Shown here piece by piece: positions 32,396 to 41,182 of a stretch of 45,119 nt of DNA. The DNA is from Deltaproteobacteria bacterium (lineage in GTDB: Bacteria > Desulfobacterota > BSN033 > UBA1163), in NCBI GenBank assembly GCA_020059605.1, contig JAGVBT010000049.1:1-45119 (forward strand), read 5' to 3'. The notes under the pieces were generated by a model. That model saw only the letters and a program-made list of their open reading frames with translations, searched no databases and had not been told where the DNA came from. Both the position numbers and the translations under genes were made by a program. Numbering within the stretch: position 1 is the first letter of the stretch; every line of letters begins with the position of its first letter.

Positions 32396-33190
32396 ATGCA
32401 TACAATCGTCTGTATAAAACAAGTCCTGGATCCTGAAATACCGCCGGCCAAATTCAAGATTGACCCCGAGGGGAAAAAGGTGATTCCTCCACCCGGAGTG
32501 CCCCCTGTAATCAGTGTCTTTGATGAACGGGCGGTGGAGGCAGCCTGCCGGCTCAAAGATAAGCACAAGGGAAAAATAACCGTGATCAGCATGGGCCCGG
32601 GGAAAGTTGCTGATGTGATTAAGCACGCCATCGCCATGGGGGCCGATGATGGATTCGTTCTTCAGGATCCGGCCTTCGAAAACCTCGATAGCTTCGGGAC
32701 GGCCTATGTTCTGGGAAAAGCCATCCAGAAAATTGGCGGGTATGATCTGGTTCTGTGCGGCCGTTATTCGGCTGACTGGAACAATGGCCAGGTTGGTTCT
32801 ATTTTAGCCGAGATCCTTGGCATTTCTGTCGTTACCTCCGCTTGTGATATCGAGGCAGTGGACAAGAAGCTTCGGGTAAAGAGGATACTGAAGGATGGCT
32901 ATGAAGTCCTGGAAGCCCCGATGCCCAGCCTGATTACCGTCAGCGGTGAGATAGGGCTTCCTCGCCTTCCCGCTGGAATGCGCCTCATGATTGCCTCCAA
33001 AAAGCAGATTCCGGTCTGGAAAGCACAGGATATCGGGGCGGAACCCTCGGCGCTGGATAAGGCGAATGCCCATCTCGAAGTCACCGGCCTCTCTGTTCCG
33101 GCTCGAAAGACCGAGTGTGAGTTCGTTACAGGGAATACTCCCGGCGAAGCGGCTGACAATTTAGCCTTAAAGCTTGTTAAACTGATGTGA
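32396..33190 (+). CDS. etfB: Electron transfer flavoprotein beta subunit
   Basis: 264-residue EtfB: IVCIKQVLDPEIPPAKFKID start, FDERAVEAACRLKD, ISMGPGKVADVIKHAIAMGAD, LCGRYSADWNNGQVGSILAE and a C-terminal arm. With EtfA it carries FAD (and AMP or a second FAD) and collects electrons from acyl-CoA dehydrogenases. GAGGAG lies before the ATG, 16 nt after emo. Whether it belongs to the bifurcating or non-bifurcating class cannot be settled by eye, but neighbouring emo favours quinone-linked Etf. Confidence 0.93.
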   Translation: MHTIVCIKQVLDPEIPPAKFKIDPEGKKVIPPPGVPPVISVFDERAVEAACRLKDKHKGKITVISMGPGKVADVIKHAIAMGADDGFVLQDPAFENLDSFGTAYVLGKAIQKIGGYDLVLCGRYSADWNNGQVGSILAEILGISVVTSACDIEAVDKKLRVKRILKDGYEVLEAPMPSLITVSGEIGLPRLPAGMRLMIASKKQIPVWKAQDIGAEPSALDKANAHLEVTGLSVPARKTECEFVTGNTPGEAADNLALKLVKLM

Positions 33191-33274
33191 TGAGATTGCG
33201 GAAAAAGCCCCGAAATCTCTGATTACGCAGAGTAGGGCAGATTCCACAGATGGATAACAAACGGAGGATATTCC
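33191..33274. repeat. Repeat words and hairpins between etfB and etfA
   Basis: AGATTGCGG...CCGAAATCT can pair (33193-33219 approx.), followed by CTCTG-ATTACG-CAGAG and CAGATTCCACAGATGG. These CTGATTACGCAGA words are a known style of dispersed intergenic repeat. The etfA ribosome site follows near 33265. Confidence 0.5.
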
Positions 33275-34282
33275 ATGGCTAATCATAAGGGTGTTTTGGT
33301 TTGTGGTGAGATTGCGGATGGGAAATTGGCGCCCATCACGATAGAACTCCTCGGAGTCGGAAGAAAGCTCGCCGATGAACTGACCGAAGAATTATGTATC
33401 CTATTGATGGGCGGCAAAACAGGGGGATTGGACAAGGAGGCTATCGCCTACGGGGCTGATCAAGTCTATGTGGCTGAAGACAGTCTCCTGGATGGCTACA
33501 ATTCCGACGCCTACACTCAGGTCACGGCTAACCTTTGCCAGGAAGTGCTTCCTTCCATCATGCTTCTTGGGCATACGGATGTTGGCTGTGACTTGGCCCC
33601 ACGATTAAATGCTCGCTTGGGGGGTGGGCTGGCGATGGACTGTATGGGGTTATCCATTGATCCGGCAACCAAGGTTCTGGTCTCGACCAGACCGATCTTT
33701 GGCGGGAACGCTTATGCCACAGTGTTATCAAAGTTGGCCCGGCCTCAGATGGCAACTCTAAGACAGAAAACCGTACCACCGGCAGAGCGCAATGACGCCC
33801 GGCAAGGTCAGGTTATTCCGGTGGAAAACAAGATCGATCCTTCTGGGCTCAAAGTTAAGGTGATCGATCGGATAAAAGAGGAAGTGGAAGGGGTGAAGCT
33901 GGAGGACGCAGAAGTCGTCGTTGCTGGGGGTCGCGGCATCGGCAGCGCTCAAAATTTCGAGATGATCCGGGAACTTGCTCGGGTTCTGGGTGGGTCTGTT
34001 GGTGCTACTCGGCCCCCATGTGACGAAGGTTGGACGCCGGTGATGGTCCAGATTGGCCAGAGCGGAAAGGTGGTCAGCCCCAAACTTTACATCGCAGTCG
34101 CTCTGTCCGGCGCCATGTCGCATATCGTTGGCTGTTTGGGATCAAAGGTCATTGTGGCTATCAATAAGGATCCCGAGGCCAATATCTTCAGCGTAGCCCA
34201 CTTAGGTATCGTCGCCGATTTTAAGGAAGTCTTACCTGCTCTAACCTCAAAATTCAAAGAACTGCTGCCCACCCAGAAATAA
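33275..34282 (+). CDS. etfA: Electron transfer flavoprotein alpha subunit
   Basis: 335-residue EtfA without an N-terminal ferredoxin extension. N-terminal domain [31 protein letters not shown], then the FAD domain [62 protein letters not shown] and [20 protein letters not shown], all canonical FAD contacts. It is the last gene of the bam-emo-etf run; the full-length transposon begins 19 nt after its stop, so any original terminator or further operon genes have been displaced. Confidence 0.94.
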   Translation: MANHKGVLVCGEIADGKLAPITIELLGVGRKLADELTEELCILLMGGKTGGLDKEAIAYGADQVYVAEDSLLDGYNSDAYTQVTANLCQEVLPSIMLLGHTDVGCDLAPRLNARLGGGLAMDCMGLSIDPATKVLVSTRPIFGGNAYATVLSKLARPQMATLRQKTVPPAERNDARQGQVIPVENKIDPSGLKVKVIDRIKEEVEGVKLEDAEVVVAGGRGIGSAQNFEMIRELARVLGGSVGATRPPCDEGWTPVMVQIGQSGKVVSPKLYIAVALSGAMSHIVGCLGSKVIVAINKDPEANIFSVAHLGIVADFKEVLPALTSKFKELLPTQK

Positions 34283-34310
34283 CCAACAAAACAAACAAAG
34301 AGGGACGTTG

Positions 34311-34339
34311 TTGACTAAGTTGAATAGCCATGCTATAAG
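34311..34339 (+). promoter_or_regulatory. Transposase promoter with its -35 inside the terminal repeat
   Basis: TTGACT (34311-34316, part of the inverted end), 17 nt, TATAAG (34334-34339). In the deleted copy the -35 survives but the -10 has decayed. Confidence 0.65.
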
Positions 34340-34378
34340 AATGGCAATAACGGAAGTCGGACTCTTTAAGGAGATTTT

Positions 34379-35392
34379 ATGCCTCGTCAGGCGAGACTTG
34401 ATATTCCCGGAACCCTTCACCATGTGAACCTCCGGGGAATCGAAAAGCGAAGGATCTTCGATGATGATAGGGACTGTGAGAACTTTGTCGAACGGTTAGG
34501 GAATCTTGTCGAAGAGACGGAAACTAAAATTTATGCGTGGTCCTTATTGACCAATCACGCCCATCTGCTGTTACGAAGCGGGCCTTTAGGTCTACCGAAA
34601 TTTATGAGAAGGTTTCTCACCGGTTATGCGGTGACTTATAATCTCCGTCATTTTCGGCACGGCCATTTGTTTCAAAATCGTTATCATTCCATTGTTTGCG
34701 ATGAGGATGTTTATTTTCGAGAGTTGGTTCGTTACATTCATCTCAATCCCCTGAGGGCCCGTTTGGTAAGCAGTCTATGGGAATTGGATCGATATCCCTG
34801 GTGTGGACATGCCGTGTTGATGGGACGGATCAGAAATGATTGGCAGGATCGGGATTATGTTTTGTCTTGGTTTGGAAAGAGGGAACCGGATGCGCAGAGG
34901 GCTTATTGGAGATATTTGGAGGAAGGGGCCAATCAGGGGAGACGTCCTGAGTTAATTGGAGGGGGGGTGCTGCGGTCGTATGGGGGTTGGTCAGCCGTTT
35001 TATCCTTGCGTAAATCCCGGGAGAAAATAAGTGGGGATCAAAGGATTTTGGGGAGTGGGGATTTTGTGAAGAGAGTGTGGAAGGAATCAGGGGAGCAATT
35101 GTGTGATCAGTTTAGTTTACTGGAACGGAACAAAAGAGTCGAGGCGATTTTTGAAGAAGAGTGTCAAAAGGGGGAGTTAAATCTTGGAGAACTACGAATG
35201 GGGGGGCGCCGGGGCGATATTCCACGAGTACGTTCGGAGATCGCGCAACGGTTGGTCAAGACATTGGGAATGTCATTAGCCGAGGTAGCGCGGTTATTGG
35301 GAGTTTCAACATCAGCAATATCCAAAATGCTACATAGAAGTTCCCAAAAGAAAAACAAGAAAGCAGTGAATAGTTCAACTAAGTCAACATAG
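34379..35392 (+). CDS. REP-associated-type Y1 transposase (IS200-like HUH fold)
   Basis: 337 residues. MPRQARLDIPGTLHHVNLRG is the classic start of REP-associated tyrosine transposases; the HUH metal site is in LTNHAHLLLR and the catalytic tyrosine in RYIHLNPLRARLV. A C-terminal extension (~215-337) ends in a helix-turn-helix (AEVARLLGVSTSAISKMLHR) that probably binds the terminal hairpins. AAGGAG lies before the ATG. The copy appears intact, with no frameshift or stop. Confidence 0.92.
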   Translation: MPRQARLDIPGTLHHVNLRGIEKRRIFDDDRDCENFVERLGNLVEETETKIYAWSLLTNHAHLLLRSGPLGLPKFMRRFLTGYAVTYNLRHFRHGHLFQNRYHSIVCDEDVYFRELVRYIHLNPLRARLVSSLWELDRYPWCGHAVLMGRIRNDWQDRDYVLSWFGKREPDAQRAYWRYLEEGANQGRRPELIGGGVLRSYGGWSAVLSLRKSREKISGDQRILGSGDFVKRVWKESGEQLCDQFSLLERNKRVEAIFEEECQKGELNLGELRMGGRRGDIPRVRSEIAQRLVKTLGMSLAEVARLLGVSTSAISKMLHRSSQKKNKKAVNSSTKST

Positions 35393-35416
35393 TCAACAAC
35401 GTCCCCTTTGCGCATT

Positions 35417-36724
35417 ATGGAGCATATAGTTGTTATTGGGGGAGGACTGGCGGGTTGTGAGGCGGCGTGGCAGATCGCAAAGAGAGGAGGGAAGGTCTTC
35501 CTATTTGAGATAAAACCAGGTGGCTACTCCTCTGCCCACCGTTCTCCCTTTCTCGCTGAATTGGTTTGCAGCAACTCACTCAAATCGGAATCCCCGGAAA
35601 ACGCCTCCGGAATCTTAAAAGAGGAATTGCTGCTGCTTGATTCCCTTATCCTGAGGGTGGCAAGGGAAACGAGGGTTCCTGCCGGGGATTCCCTGGCCGT
35701 GGACCGGGAGGCCTTTTCGGAAAGAATCACCCGATTCCTGGAGGGGCTGAAAGAAGTGGAGATCATACGGGAGGAAGTTAAAACCCTCCCGAAAGACGGG
35801 ATCGTTCTGGTCACGACCGGTCCTCTCACCTCCGAGGCATTTAGCGATGAGATTCGGAAATTGACCGGGGCACAGCACCTCTATTTCTACGATGCCATTT
35901 CGCCCATTGTGACAGCGGAATCGATCGATTTTTCAAAAACCTTCAAGGCCTCTCGCTACGGGAAAGGAGGGGATGATTATCTGAACTGCCCGATGGACGA
36001 GGAAGAGTATTACCGGTTCGTTGAAGCCCTGTGCTTGGCGGAAAAACTTCCATTGAAGGATTTTGAAAGGAGATACTTTTTCGAGGGCTGCCTGCCTGTG
36101 GAGGAACTGGCAGGCCGTGGAAAGGATACCCTGGCCTACGGTCCACTCAGGCCTGTGGGGCTCAGAGACCCGAAGACGAGAATAACGCCGTTTGCCGTGG
36201 TTCAACTGAGACAGGAGAATCGATATGCCACCCTTTTCAACTTGGTGGGGTTTCAAACCCGACTGAGACAGGGGGAGCAGGGAAGGGTCTTTCGAATGAT
36301 TCCAGGGCTGGAGAAGGCCGAATTCGCCCGCTGGGGCTCGATCCATCGAAATACCTTTGTCGATTCCCCTCGAATCCTGACGCCCTCTCTCCAACTGAAA
36401 GACCGGCCCGACATTTTCTTTGCCGGCCAGATGACAGGCGTGGAAGGATATGTGGAATCAACGGCAATGGGGCTTCTGGCCGGAATCAATGGTTATCTCA
36501 GGAAGATGGGGAAGAAACCCGCCACCCCGCCTCCCACAACGGCGATCGGAGCGCTGATTCATTATATTACGCATTCCCCAGTTGTTCCTTTCCAACCCAT
36601 GAATATCAATTTCGGCCTTTTCCCTCCCCTGGAGCAAAAGGTGAAGAACCGAGAGAGAAAACTCCTCATCGGGGAGCGGGCGGTCAATGACGTGGAGGAG
36701 TGGAAAGAGAGAGAAGGGCTTTAA
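35417..36724 (+). CDS. trmFO: Methylenetetrahydrofolate-tRNA-(uracil-5-)-methyltransferase TrmFO
   Basis: 435 residues. A flavoenzyme making m5U54 in tRNA using methylene-THF and NADH. FAD motif IVVIGGGLAGCEAAWQIAKRGG at the start (glycine-rich loop), HRSPFLAELVCSNSLKS, NCPMDEEEYYRF, FEGCLPVEELAGRG, FAGQMTGVEGYVESTAMGLLAGIN, all typical. The ATG at 35417 fits the family start; a TTG at 35408 is in frame. The right end of the transposon lies 11 bp upstream and no Shine-Dalgarno is visible, so the insertion seems to have replaced the native start region. Confidence 0.93.
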   Translation: MEHIVVIGGGLAGCEAAWQIAKRGGKVFLFEIKPGGYSSAHRSPFLAELVCSNSLKSESPENASGILKEELLLLDSLILRVARETRVPAGDSLAVDREAFSERITRFLEGLKEVEIIREEVKTLPKDGIVLVTTGPLTSEAFSDEIRKLTGAQHLYFYDAISPIVTAESIDFSKTFKASRYGKGGDDYLNCPMDEEEYYRFVEALCLAEKLPLKDFERRYFFEGCLPVEELAGRGKDTLAYGPLRPVGLRDPKTRITPFAVVQLRQENRYATLFNLVGFQTRLRQGEQGRVFRMIPGLEKAEFARWGSIHRNTFVDSPRILTPSLQLKDRPDIFFAGQMTGVEGYVESTAMGLLAGINGYLRKMGKKPATPPPTTAIGALIHYITHSPVVPFQPMNINFGLFPPLEQKVKNRERKLLIGERAVNDVEEWKEREGL

Positions 36725-36744
36725 GGAGACAAGGAGAAGCGGAG

Positions 36745-37080
36745 ATGGGACAGGAGGGCAGTAACGAACCGAAGACGCAAAACTGTTTCAGGTGCGGCAA
36801 AGAACTTCCGCCCGGAAACCTTACCTATGTCGCTCAGATCAGGATTTTTGCAGAGTTTGACGGAATTCTCCGGGAGCCGGAGGGGGGAGTCGACCGACAA
36901 CTGGACCAGCTCCTCAAGCAGGTGGAGCGGTCCAATCCCGAGGATCTAGAGAAGGAGGTCTTCCAGGAGTTTAACTTTGCCCTCTGTAAAAGCTGCCGAG
37001 ACCGGCTGGTGGATGAGTTCGAGCATCCCTGGGAAGGCCCGTTTCGGGTGCCGGGAGGGATGGATCGATTCACCCATTAA
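36745..37080 (+). CDS. Small zinc-ribbon-like protein of unknown function
   Basis: 111 residues. One CxxC pair near the N-terminus (CFRCGKELPPGN) and another near the C-terminus (CKSCRDRL) could bind zinc. Between them lies a predicted alpha/beta region with an acidic helix (DRQLDQLLKQVERSNPEDLE). AGGAGAAGCGG precedes the ATG at 36745, 20 nt after trmFO. The frame open from 36700 overlaps trmFO and lacks a ribosome site. Not recognised beyond the Cys pattern. Confidence 0.75.
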   Translation: MGQEGSNEPKTQNCFRCGKELPPGNLTYVAQIRIFAEFDGILREPEGGVDRQLDQLLKQVERSNPEDLEKEVFQEFNFALCKSCRDRLVDEFEHPWEGPFRVPGGMDRFTH

Positions 37081-37107
37081 ACGGAAACTCAAAATGATTC
37101 TTTCTCA

Positions 37108-37136
37108 TTGACACTTTTCTCTCGATTTAGTACGTT
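37108..37136 (+). promoter_or_regulatory. Sigma70 promoter of the galT-like gene
   Basis: TTGACA, 17 nt, TACGTT. It gives a leader of about 60 nt. Confidence 0.55.
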
Positions 37137-37200
37137 CCTATCAGAGAAGAGGCTGTGATTGGGAATGCGCAGAGAGACCGATCCTGCATGAGGAGGCCCA

Positions 37201-38196
37201 TTGGCCGAACTGAGAAGAGAACCGATCACCAGGATGTGGGTGGTAATCACCACCGATCACCCGAAAGGACCATCCGACTATCTTCCGTTTAAACCTCCCT
37301 ATCACCCCCAGGAGACCGAGGATCCCTGTCCCTTCTGCCCAGGCAACGAGGAGATGACCCCTCGGGAGACTCTCTCCATCAGGCAGGAAGGGCTGGGATG
37401 GTCGGTGCGTGTCATTCCGAATAAATATCCCTTCTTCCGGGTCGAGGGAGAGTTCGATCGGCGGCCCGAGGGGATGTATGATATGATGGAAGCCATCGGC
37501 GCCCATGAGATCGTCATCGAGACTCCCGAACATCATCAGAGCCTGGGTCTGATGGAGCCCTCCCAGATCGGAAGGATCCTCCGGGCCTACCGGGAGAGGC
37601 TCGTTGACCTGGAGAAGGACCGCCGTTTTGAGCAGTTTCTCATCTTAAAGAATTACCCGGGATTATTTAACCGCCACCCCCATTCCCACATCATTGCAAT
37701 GCCTGTCATCCCCCGCAGGATTGACGAGGAAGTCTGGGGGATATTGGATTATCATCAGCGAAAGGAGCGCTGTATCTTTTGCGATATCCTTAGGGAGGAG
37801 ATCTCGGCGAAAAAAAGGGTCATCGTGGAGACCGTCCATTTCCTGATCTTTGCCCCTTTTGCCTCCCGTTTTCCTTTCGAGACCTGGATTGTTCCGAAGA
37901 CGCACAGCCCCGATTTCCACCGGCTTTGCGAAGAGGAAATGGAGGACCTTTCCATGGTGATCCAGTCCCTGTTTCTCCGGTTTCACCGACTGCTCTCCGA
38001 TCCTCCGTTCAGTTTCACTTTTCATACCTCACCGATTCAAAAGCGGTTCCACCGTCAAGAATATCACTGGCATATGGAGACCCGCTTGCGGATCGGATTG
38101 CGTGAAGGATTTGAATGGGGGACGGGTTTCTTCGTCAACCCCACACCTCCGGAAGATGCGGCTGCTTTTTTAAGGGAGATCGAAAGTACGGAGTAG
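37201..38196 (+). CDS. galT: Galactose-1-phosphate uridylyltransferase-like protein (GalT family)
   Basis: 331 residues with both HIT-like halves of GalT. CPFCPGNE (zinc Cys pair) near 43-50, the active-site histidine motif RHPHSHIIAMP (HxHxH instead of the usual HPHGQ), a second CIFCDI pair, and the C-terminal FHRQEYHWHMETRLRIG. GalT transfers UMP between glucose-1-P and galactose-1-P; bacterial relatives also act as ADP/UDP-sugar phosphorylases, so the substrate is open. The start is the TTG at 37201, supported by GAGGAGG. Confidence 0.87.
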   Translation: MAELRREPITRMWVVITTDHPKGPSDYLPFKPPYHPQETEDPCPFCPGNEEMTPRETLSIRQEGLGWSVRVIPNKYPFFRVEGEFDRRPEGMYDMMEAIGAHEIVIETPEHHQSLGLMEPSQIGRILRAYRERLVDLEKDRRFEQFLILKNYPGLFNRHPHSHIIAMPVIPRRIDEEVWGILDYHQRKERCIFCDILREEISAKKRVIVETVHFLIFAPFASRFPFETWIVPKTHSPDFHRLCEEEMEDLSMVIQSLFLRFHRLLSDPPFSFTFHTSPIQKRFHRQEYHWHMETRLRIGLREGFEWGTGFFVNPTPPEDAAAFLREIESTE

Positions 38197-38198
38197 GA

Positions 38199-38253
38199 GC
38201 AATTCATGCCTTCATGCTGACACACCGCACTCCGGCGTACAAACATGAATTGC
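38199..38253. repeat. Inverted repeat after galT
   Basis: GCAATTCATG (38199-38208) is inverted as CATGAATTGC (38244-38253), with flanking GTACGG on both outer sides in direct orientation. Word-like intergenic repeat; no T tract. Located between galT and the response-regulator gene. Confidence 0.55.
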
Positions 38254-38315
38254 CCGTACGGAATTCGGAGTTATTCCAACCGAAGAGGGGATCTTTGTGA
38301 AAAGAAAGGCGAAGA

Positions 38316-38708
38316 ATGGCTCCCAGAAGAAAAATTCTCATCATTGATGACGAGAGGGATATTGTAAAGGCATTGACGGTTCGTCTTCAATCGAAGGGAT
38401 ATAACACCATCGTGGCCTTTGACGGGGCCCAGGGTATTTTTATGGCCCACAAGGAGAAACCGAGCCTCATCCTCCTCGATATCCGGATGCCTGCCGGGGA
38501 TGGTTTTAGCGTGGCCGAAAAGTTGAAAGAATCGAAACGGACGAACAAAATTCCTATCATCTTTGTAACAGGTAGCCCGGAGAGGAATGCCGAGGAAAGG
38601 GCCAGGGAGCTGGGTGTCCGATATTTTATCAAAAAGCCCTATGATCCAGTCGAGTTGTTAGATGCGGTGCGAAGAGCTCTGGAGAAGAAACTCCCACCAG
38701 GGACTTGA
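38316..38708 (+). CDS. Single-domain response regulator (CheY-like)
   Basis: 130 residues, receiver domain only: acidic pair in LIIDDERDIV, phospho-acceptor Asp in LILLDIRMPAGDG (~57), Thr in FVTGSPE and Lys in YFIKKPYDPVEL. No output domain. No histidine kinase is in the window. The BON-like gene follows 3 nt later, then the TPR gene, so it heads a short operon whose role may be surface-related through the glycosyltransferase. Confidence 0.9.
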   Translation: MAPRRKILIIDDERDIVKALTVRLQSKGYNTIVAFDGAQGIFMAHKEKPSLILLDIRMPAGDGFSVAEKLKESKRTNKIPIIFVTGSPERNAEERARELGVRYFIKKPYDPVELLDAVRRALEKKLPPGT

Positions 38709-38711
38709 ATC

Positions 38712-39080
38712 ATGATCAAAGAAGATTTTGTCATCCAATCTGAAGTCCGAAGGATGCTGATCCGGACCAGCATCGACTACACGAAGGTCGACTTAGGAAC
38801 GGTGAGGGGCGTGGTCTATTTACGGGGAACATTCCGACCTATCCATCTCCCTGCTGGGAATGAAGAAACCATGAGGACCTATGCCGTCAAAACCCTCTTC
38901 TCTTTTGAGAAAAAGATCAGGAGCATCCCTGGAGTTACAGATGTCGTCTTCCAATTCATTAATTGGAGGAAAGAGAAAGGGCAGTGGATTCCGACGAGAT
39001 TGATGAAAAAAGAAGAGCAACGGATAGAAAAGAAGGAAGAGCCGAAAGAAGAAGAGAAGGAAGAGAAGAATGAAGGTTAA
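38712..39080 (+). CDS. BON-like small protein with charged tail
   Basis: 122 residues. Residues ~8-90 (QSEVRRMLIRTSIDYTKVDL, GTVRGVVYLRGTF, FEKKIRSIPGVTDVVFQFIN) resemble a BON domain, a small alpha/beta fold often found near membranes. The last ~25 residues are almost only Lys and Glu. No signal peptide. It starts 3 nt after the response-regulator stop and overlaps the TPR gene by 11 nt. Function unknown. Confidence 0.75.
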   Translation: MIKEDFVIQSEVRRMLIRTSIDYTKVDLGTVRGVVYLRGTFRPIHLPAGNEETMRTYAVKTLFSFEKKIRSIPGVTDVVFQFINWRKEKGQWIPTRLMKKEEQRIEKKEEPKEEEKEEKNEG

Positions 39081-40104
39081 ACAGATTCCGGCCTATAGGC
39101 GGGTGATGCGAGACATTCAAAAAGAGATTCAGATCCATCCGGATTACGCAGACCTGCGGAACCAGATGGGTTTGCTCCTGATGGCGAAGGGTGACCTAGA
39201 GGGAGCGGAAAGGGAATTCCGAAACGGACTTCGACTCAACCCCGGGTATCGGGAGACCGCCCTCCATTTAGGTTGTCTCTATCTTGAGATGAAGAAATGG
39301 AAAGAAGCCGAAAAGGTCTTTCTCTCCGCAGTCAGGCGGAGTCCGAAGGAGGGTGCTGTCCATCATCTCCTGGGGATGATCTTCCTTCAAACCGGAAGAC
39401 AAAGAGAGGCCGTCCGGAGAATCGAAAAGGCCGTCCGGAGCCACCCCACCTGCCGTGCCTACTACCGGAAAAAAGGGGTCTGGAAAAAGGGAGGGGTTCA
39501 CCTGGACGAGAAGGTCGGAAAAGACATCGGAAAAATGCATCTCCGTCTTCTTTATGCCCCATTTTACAATTTTGTCGGTCTTTGTCTTGCCAGAAGAGGG
39601 GAACCCTCCGAGGCGATTCGAGAGTTGAAAAAGGCCGCAAAACTGGCGCCGGATGAATTTCAGTTTCATTTCAATCTGGGTTTGGTCTATTACCACCGCG
39701 GGTTTTATCAGAGGTCGGTTGAGGAGTTTAAGAAGGCCTTGAAGATCAATCCCCGTTATGGAATGGGATATGCCCACCTCAGTTTTATCTATGGCCTGAT
39801 GAGGCGGCCCCGGGAAGCCCTCCGTTCGATGAAAAAGGCTGTTCAATTGAACCCCCGGTATGCGGACCTCCATTATAATCTCGCCCTTCTTTACAGTGAC
39901 CGGAGGCGATATCGAGAAGCCATCGTCGAGTTGAAAAAGGCAGTCCGTATCAATCCCAACTACCTCTTTGCCAGAATCAACCTGGGCGTTCTCTATGAAG
40001 ACCAGAAAAAATGGAGGGAGGCTAAAAGAGAATACGAGAGAATCCTGGATATCACGCCGGAGGACGAACATGTGCAGAAACGACTTGAGAGGATCTCCGG
40101 CTGA
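39070..40104 (+). CDS. Tetratricopeptide-repeat protein
   Basis: 344 residues made of about eight TPR units (for example LGCLYLEMKKWKEAEKVFLS, FNLGLVYYHRGFYQRSVEEF, INLGVLYEDQKKWREAKREY), with one irregular insertion at ~135-160. No signal peptide or membrane helix. TPRs mediate protein contacts. It may scaffold the response regulator, BON-like protein and glycosyltransferase encoded around it (inference from tight spacing: 11-nt overlap upstream, 15 nt downstream). Confidence 0.88.
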   Translation: MKVKQIPAYRRVMRDIQKEIQIHPDYADLRNQMGLLLMAKGDLEGAEREFRNGLRLNPGYRETALHLGCLYLEMKKWKEAEKVFLSAVRRSPKEGAVHHLLGMIFLQTGRQREAVRRIEKAVRSHPTCRAYYRKKGVWKKGGVHLDEKVGKDIGKMHLRLLYAPFYNFVGLCLARRGEPSEAIRELKKAAKLAPDEFQFHFNLGLVYYHRGFYQRSVEEFKKALKINPRYGMGYAHLSFIYGLMRRPREALRSMKKAVQLNPRYADLHYNLALLYSDRRRYREAIVELKKAVRINPNYLFARINLGVLYEDQKKWREAKREYERILDITPEDEHVQKRLERISG

Positions 40105-40119
40105 TGAAGATGAGAAACG

Positions 40120-41160
40120 ATGTCACTTTCGGTTAAGAGGGAAATCTCCGAACCCCGTTCAATGCTGGTGATCCACCAGGGAGCCCTGGGTGATTTCATT
40201 CTGGCGCTACCCGCGCTTTCCGCCCTGAAAAAAGCTTTCCCTGAAGCGCGGGCAGCAATCATGGGCTATCCCCGGATCCTGCAGTTAGTAAACGGGCGTT
40301 TCTATGCCGAAGCGATTTACTCCATCGATCAAAAGGGCATGGCCTCCTTCTTCGTCCGCCAGGGTCCGTTGGACCGGGAGATGGCTGGGTTCTTCAGTGC
40401 TTTTGAGCTGATCGCCGTCTTCGGAAGAGATGGGGGGGGAGCCCTGATGGGAAACTTAAAAAGAGTCTGCCAGGGCCCGATCCTGCATATCAATTCCTTG
40501 CCAGATTGGGACGAAGGGGTTCACCTCTCGGACCATCTCCTCAAACAATTGGCCCGATACGGAATTCCTCCGTCGGAAAAGAACCCGAGACTTTTCCTGG
40601 GAGAATCAGACCGGGAATGGGGAAGGAATTTCTGGAAGGAGAGAGCGATTGGCTCGGAGAATAGATCGAAGGTGATTGTTCTTCATCCGGGAAGTGGGGG
40701 GAAGAAAAAGGTGTGGCCGCTGGACCTTTTTTTAAATCTTTATCATCATCTTCAAACCCGTTGCGCGGGAACCTTTCTGGTTGTCCTCGGCCCTGCCGAA
40801 GGGGCGGAGGTTCAGAGGGCTTTTGAAGGGATAGCCTCTCCGCATCTTATTCCGGTAAAGGGGCTTTCCCTGGTCCAGCTTGCCTCGGTGATGGAAGGGT
40901 GCCGGTTCTTTATCGGAAACGATTCGGGGATAACCCACACGGCGGCGGCCCTAAGATTGCCGACGATAGCTATCTTCGGACCGACGGATTACAGAGTCTG
41001 GTCTCCAAGGGGGGAAAGAGTCGAAATCGTTCGAAGAGAGATTCCCTGTTCCCCATGTTCCGAAGAGAGATTTTTCCTGTGCAAAGAAGCGGAGTGTTTA
41101 AACCGGGTGGAAGTCGAAGATGTTTTAAGAAAAGTGAGGAGAATGGGAGTCGAGGTTTAA
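40120..41160 (+). CDS. Glycosyltransferase family 9 (heptosyltransferase-like)
   Basis: 346 residues. GT-B fold of LPS heptosyltransferases: MLVIHQGALGDFILALPALS at the N-terminus, LHPGSGGKKKVWPLDLF in the second domain, and FIGNDSGITHTAAALRLPTIAIFGPTD with the ADP-heptose-binding acidic residue. It adds heptose to inner-core lipopolysaccharide or a related surface sugar. Transcribed with the TPR gene; the EF-Tu-like gene follows after 22 nt. Confidence 0.9.
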   Translation: MSLSVKREISEPRSMLVIHQGALGDFILALPALSALKKAFPEARAAIMGYPRILQLVNGRFYAEAIYSIDQKGMASFFVRQGPLDREMAGFFSAFELIAVFGRDGGGALMGNLKRVCQGPILHINSLPDWDEGVHLSDHLLKQLARYGIPPSEKNPRLFLGESDREWGRNFWKERAIGSENRSKVIVLHPGSGGKKKVWPLDLFLNLYHHLQTRCAGTFLVVLGPAEGAEVQRAFEGIASPHLIPVKGLSLVQLASVMEGCRFFIGNDSGITHTAAALRLPTIAIFGPTDYRVWSPRGERVEIVRREIPCSPCSEERFFLCKEAECLNRVEVEDVLRKVRRMGVEV

Positions 41161-41182
41161 TTCTCGAGAAAGGAGGCTAAAG

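Larger units (their letters stand above)
34302..35405 (+). mobile_element. Full-length Y1 (HUH) transposase element with long inverted ends
   Basis: 1.1-kb element. The left end GGGACGTTGTTGACTAAG and right end (inverted) GGGACGTTGTTGACTATG form terminal inverted repeats. The inner side of the right end has three tandem 9-mers (GTTGACTAT, GTTGACTTA, GTTGAACTA). No target duplication is visible, as expected for Y1 transposases. A 233-bp deleted relative is at 21271-21503. Confidence 0.85.

Noticed and set aside
38064-38300. Short frames around the end of galT and the following repeat
   Set aside because: They arise from repeat words and antisense of galT, without ribosome sites.
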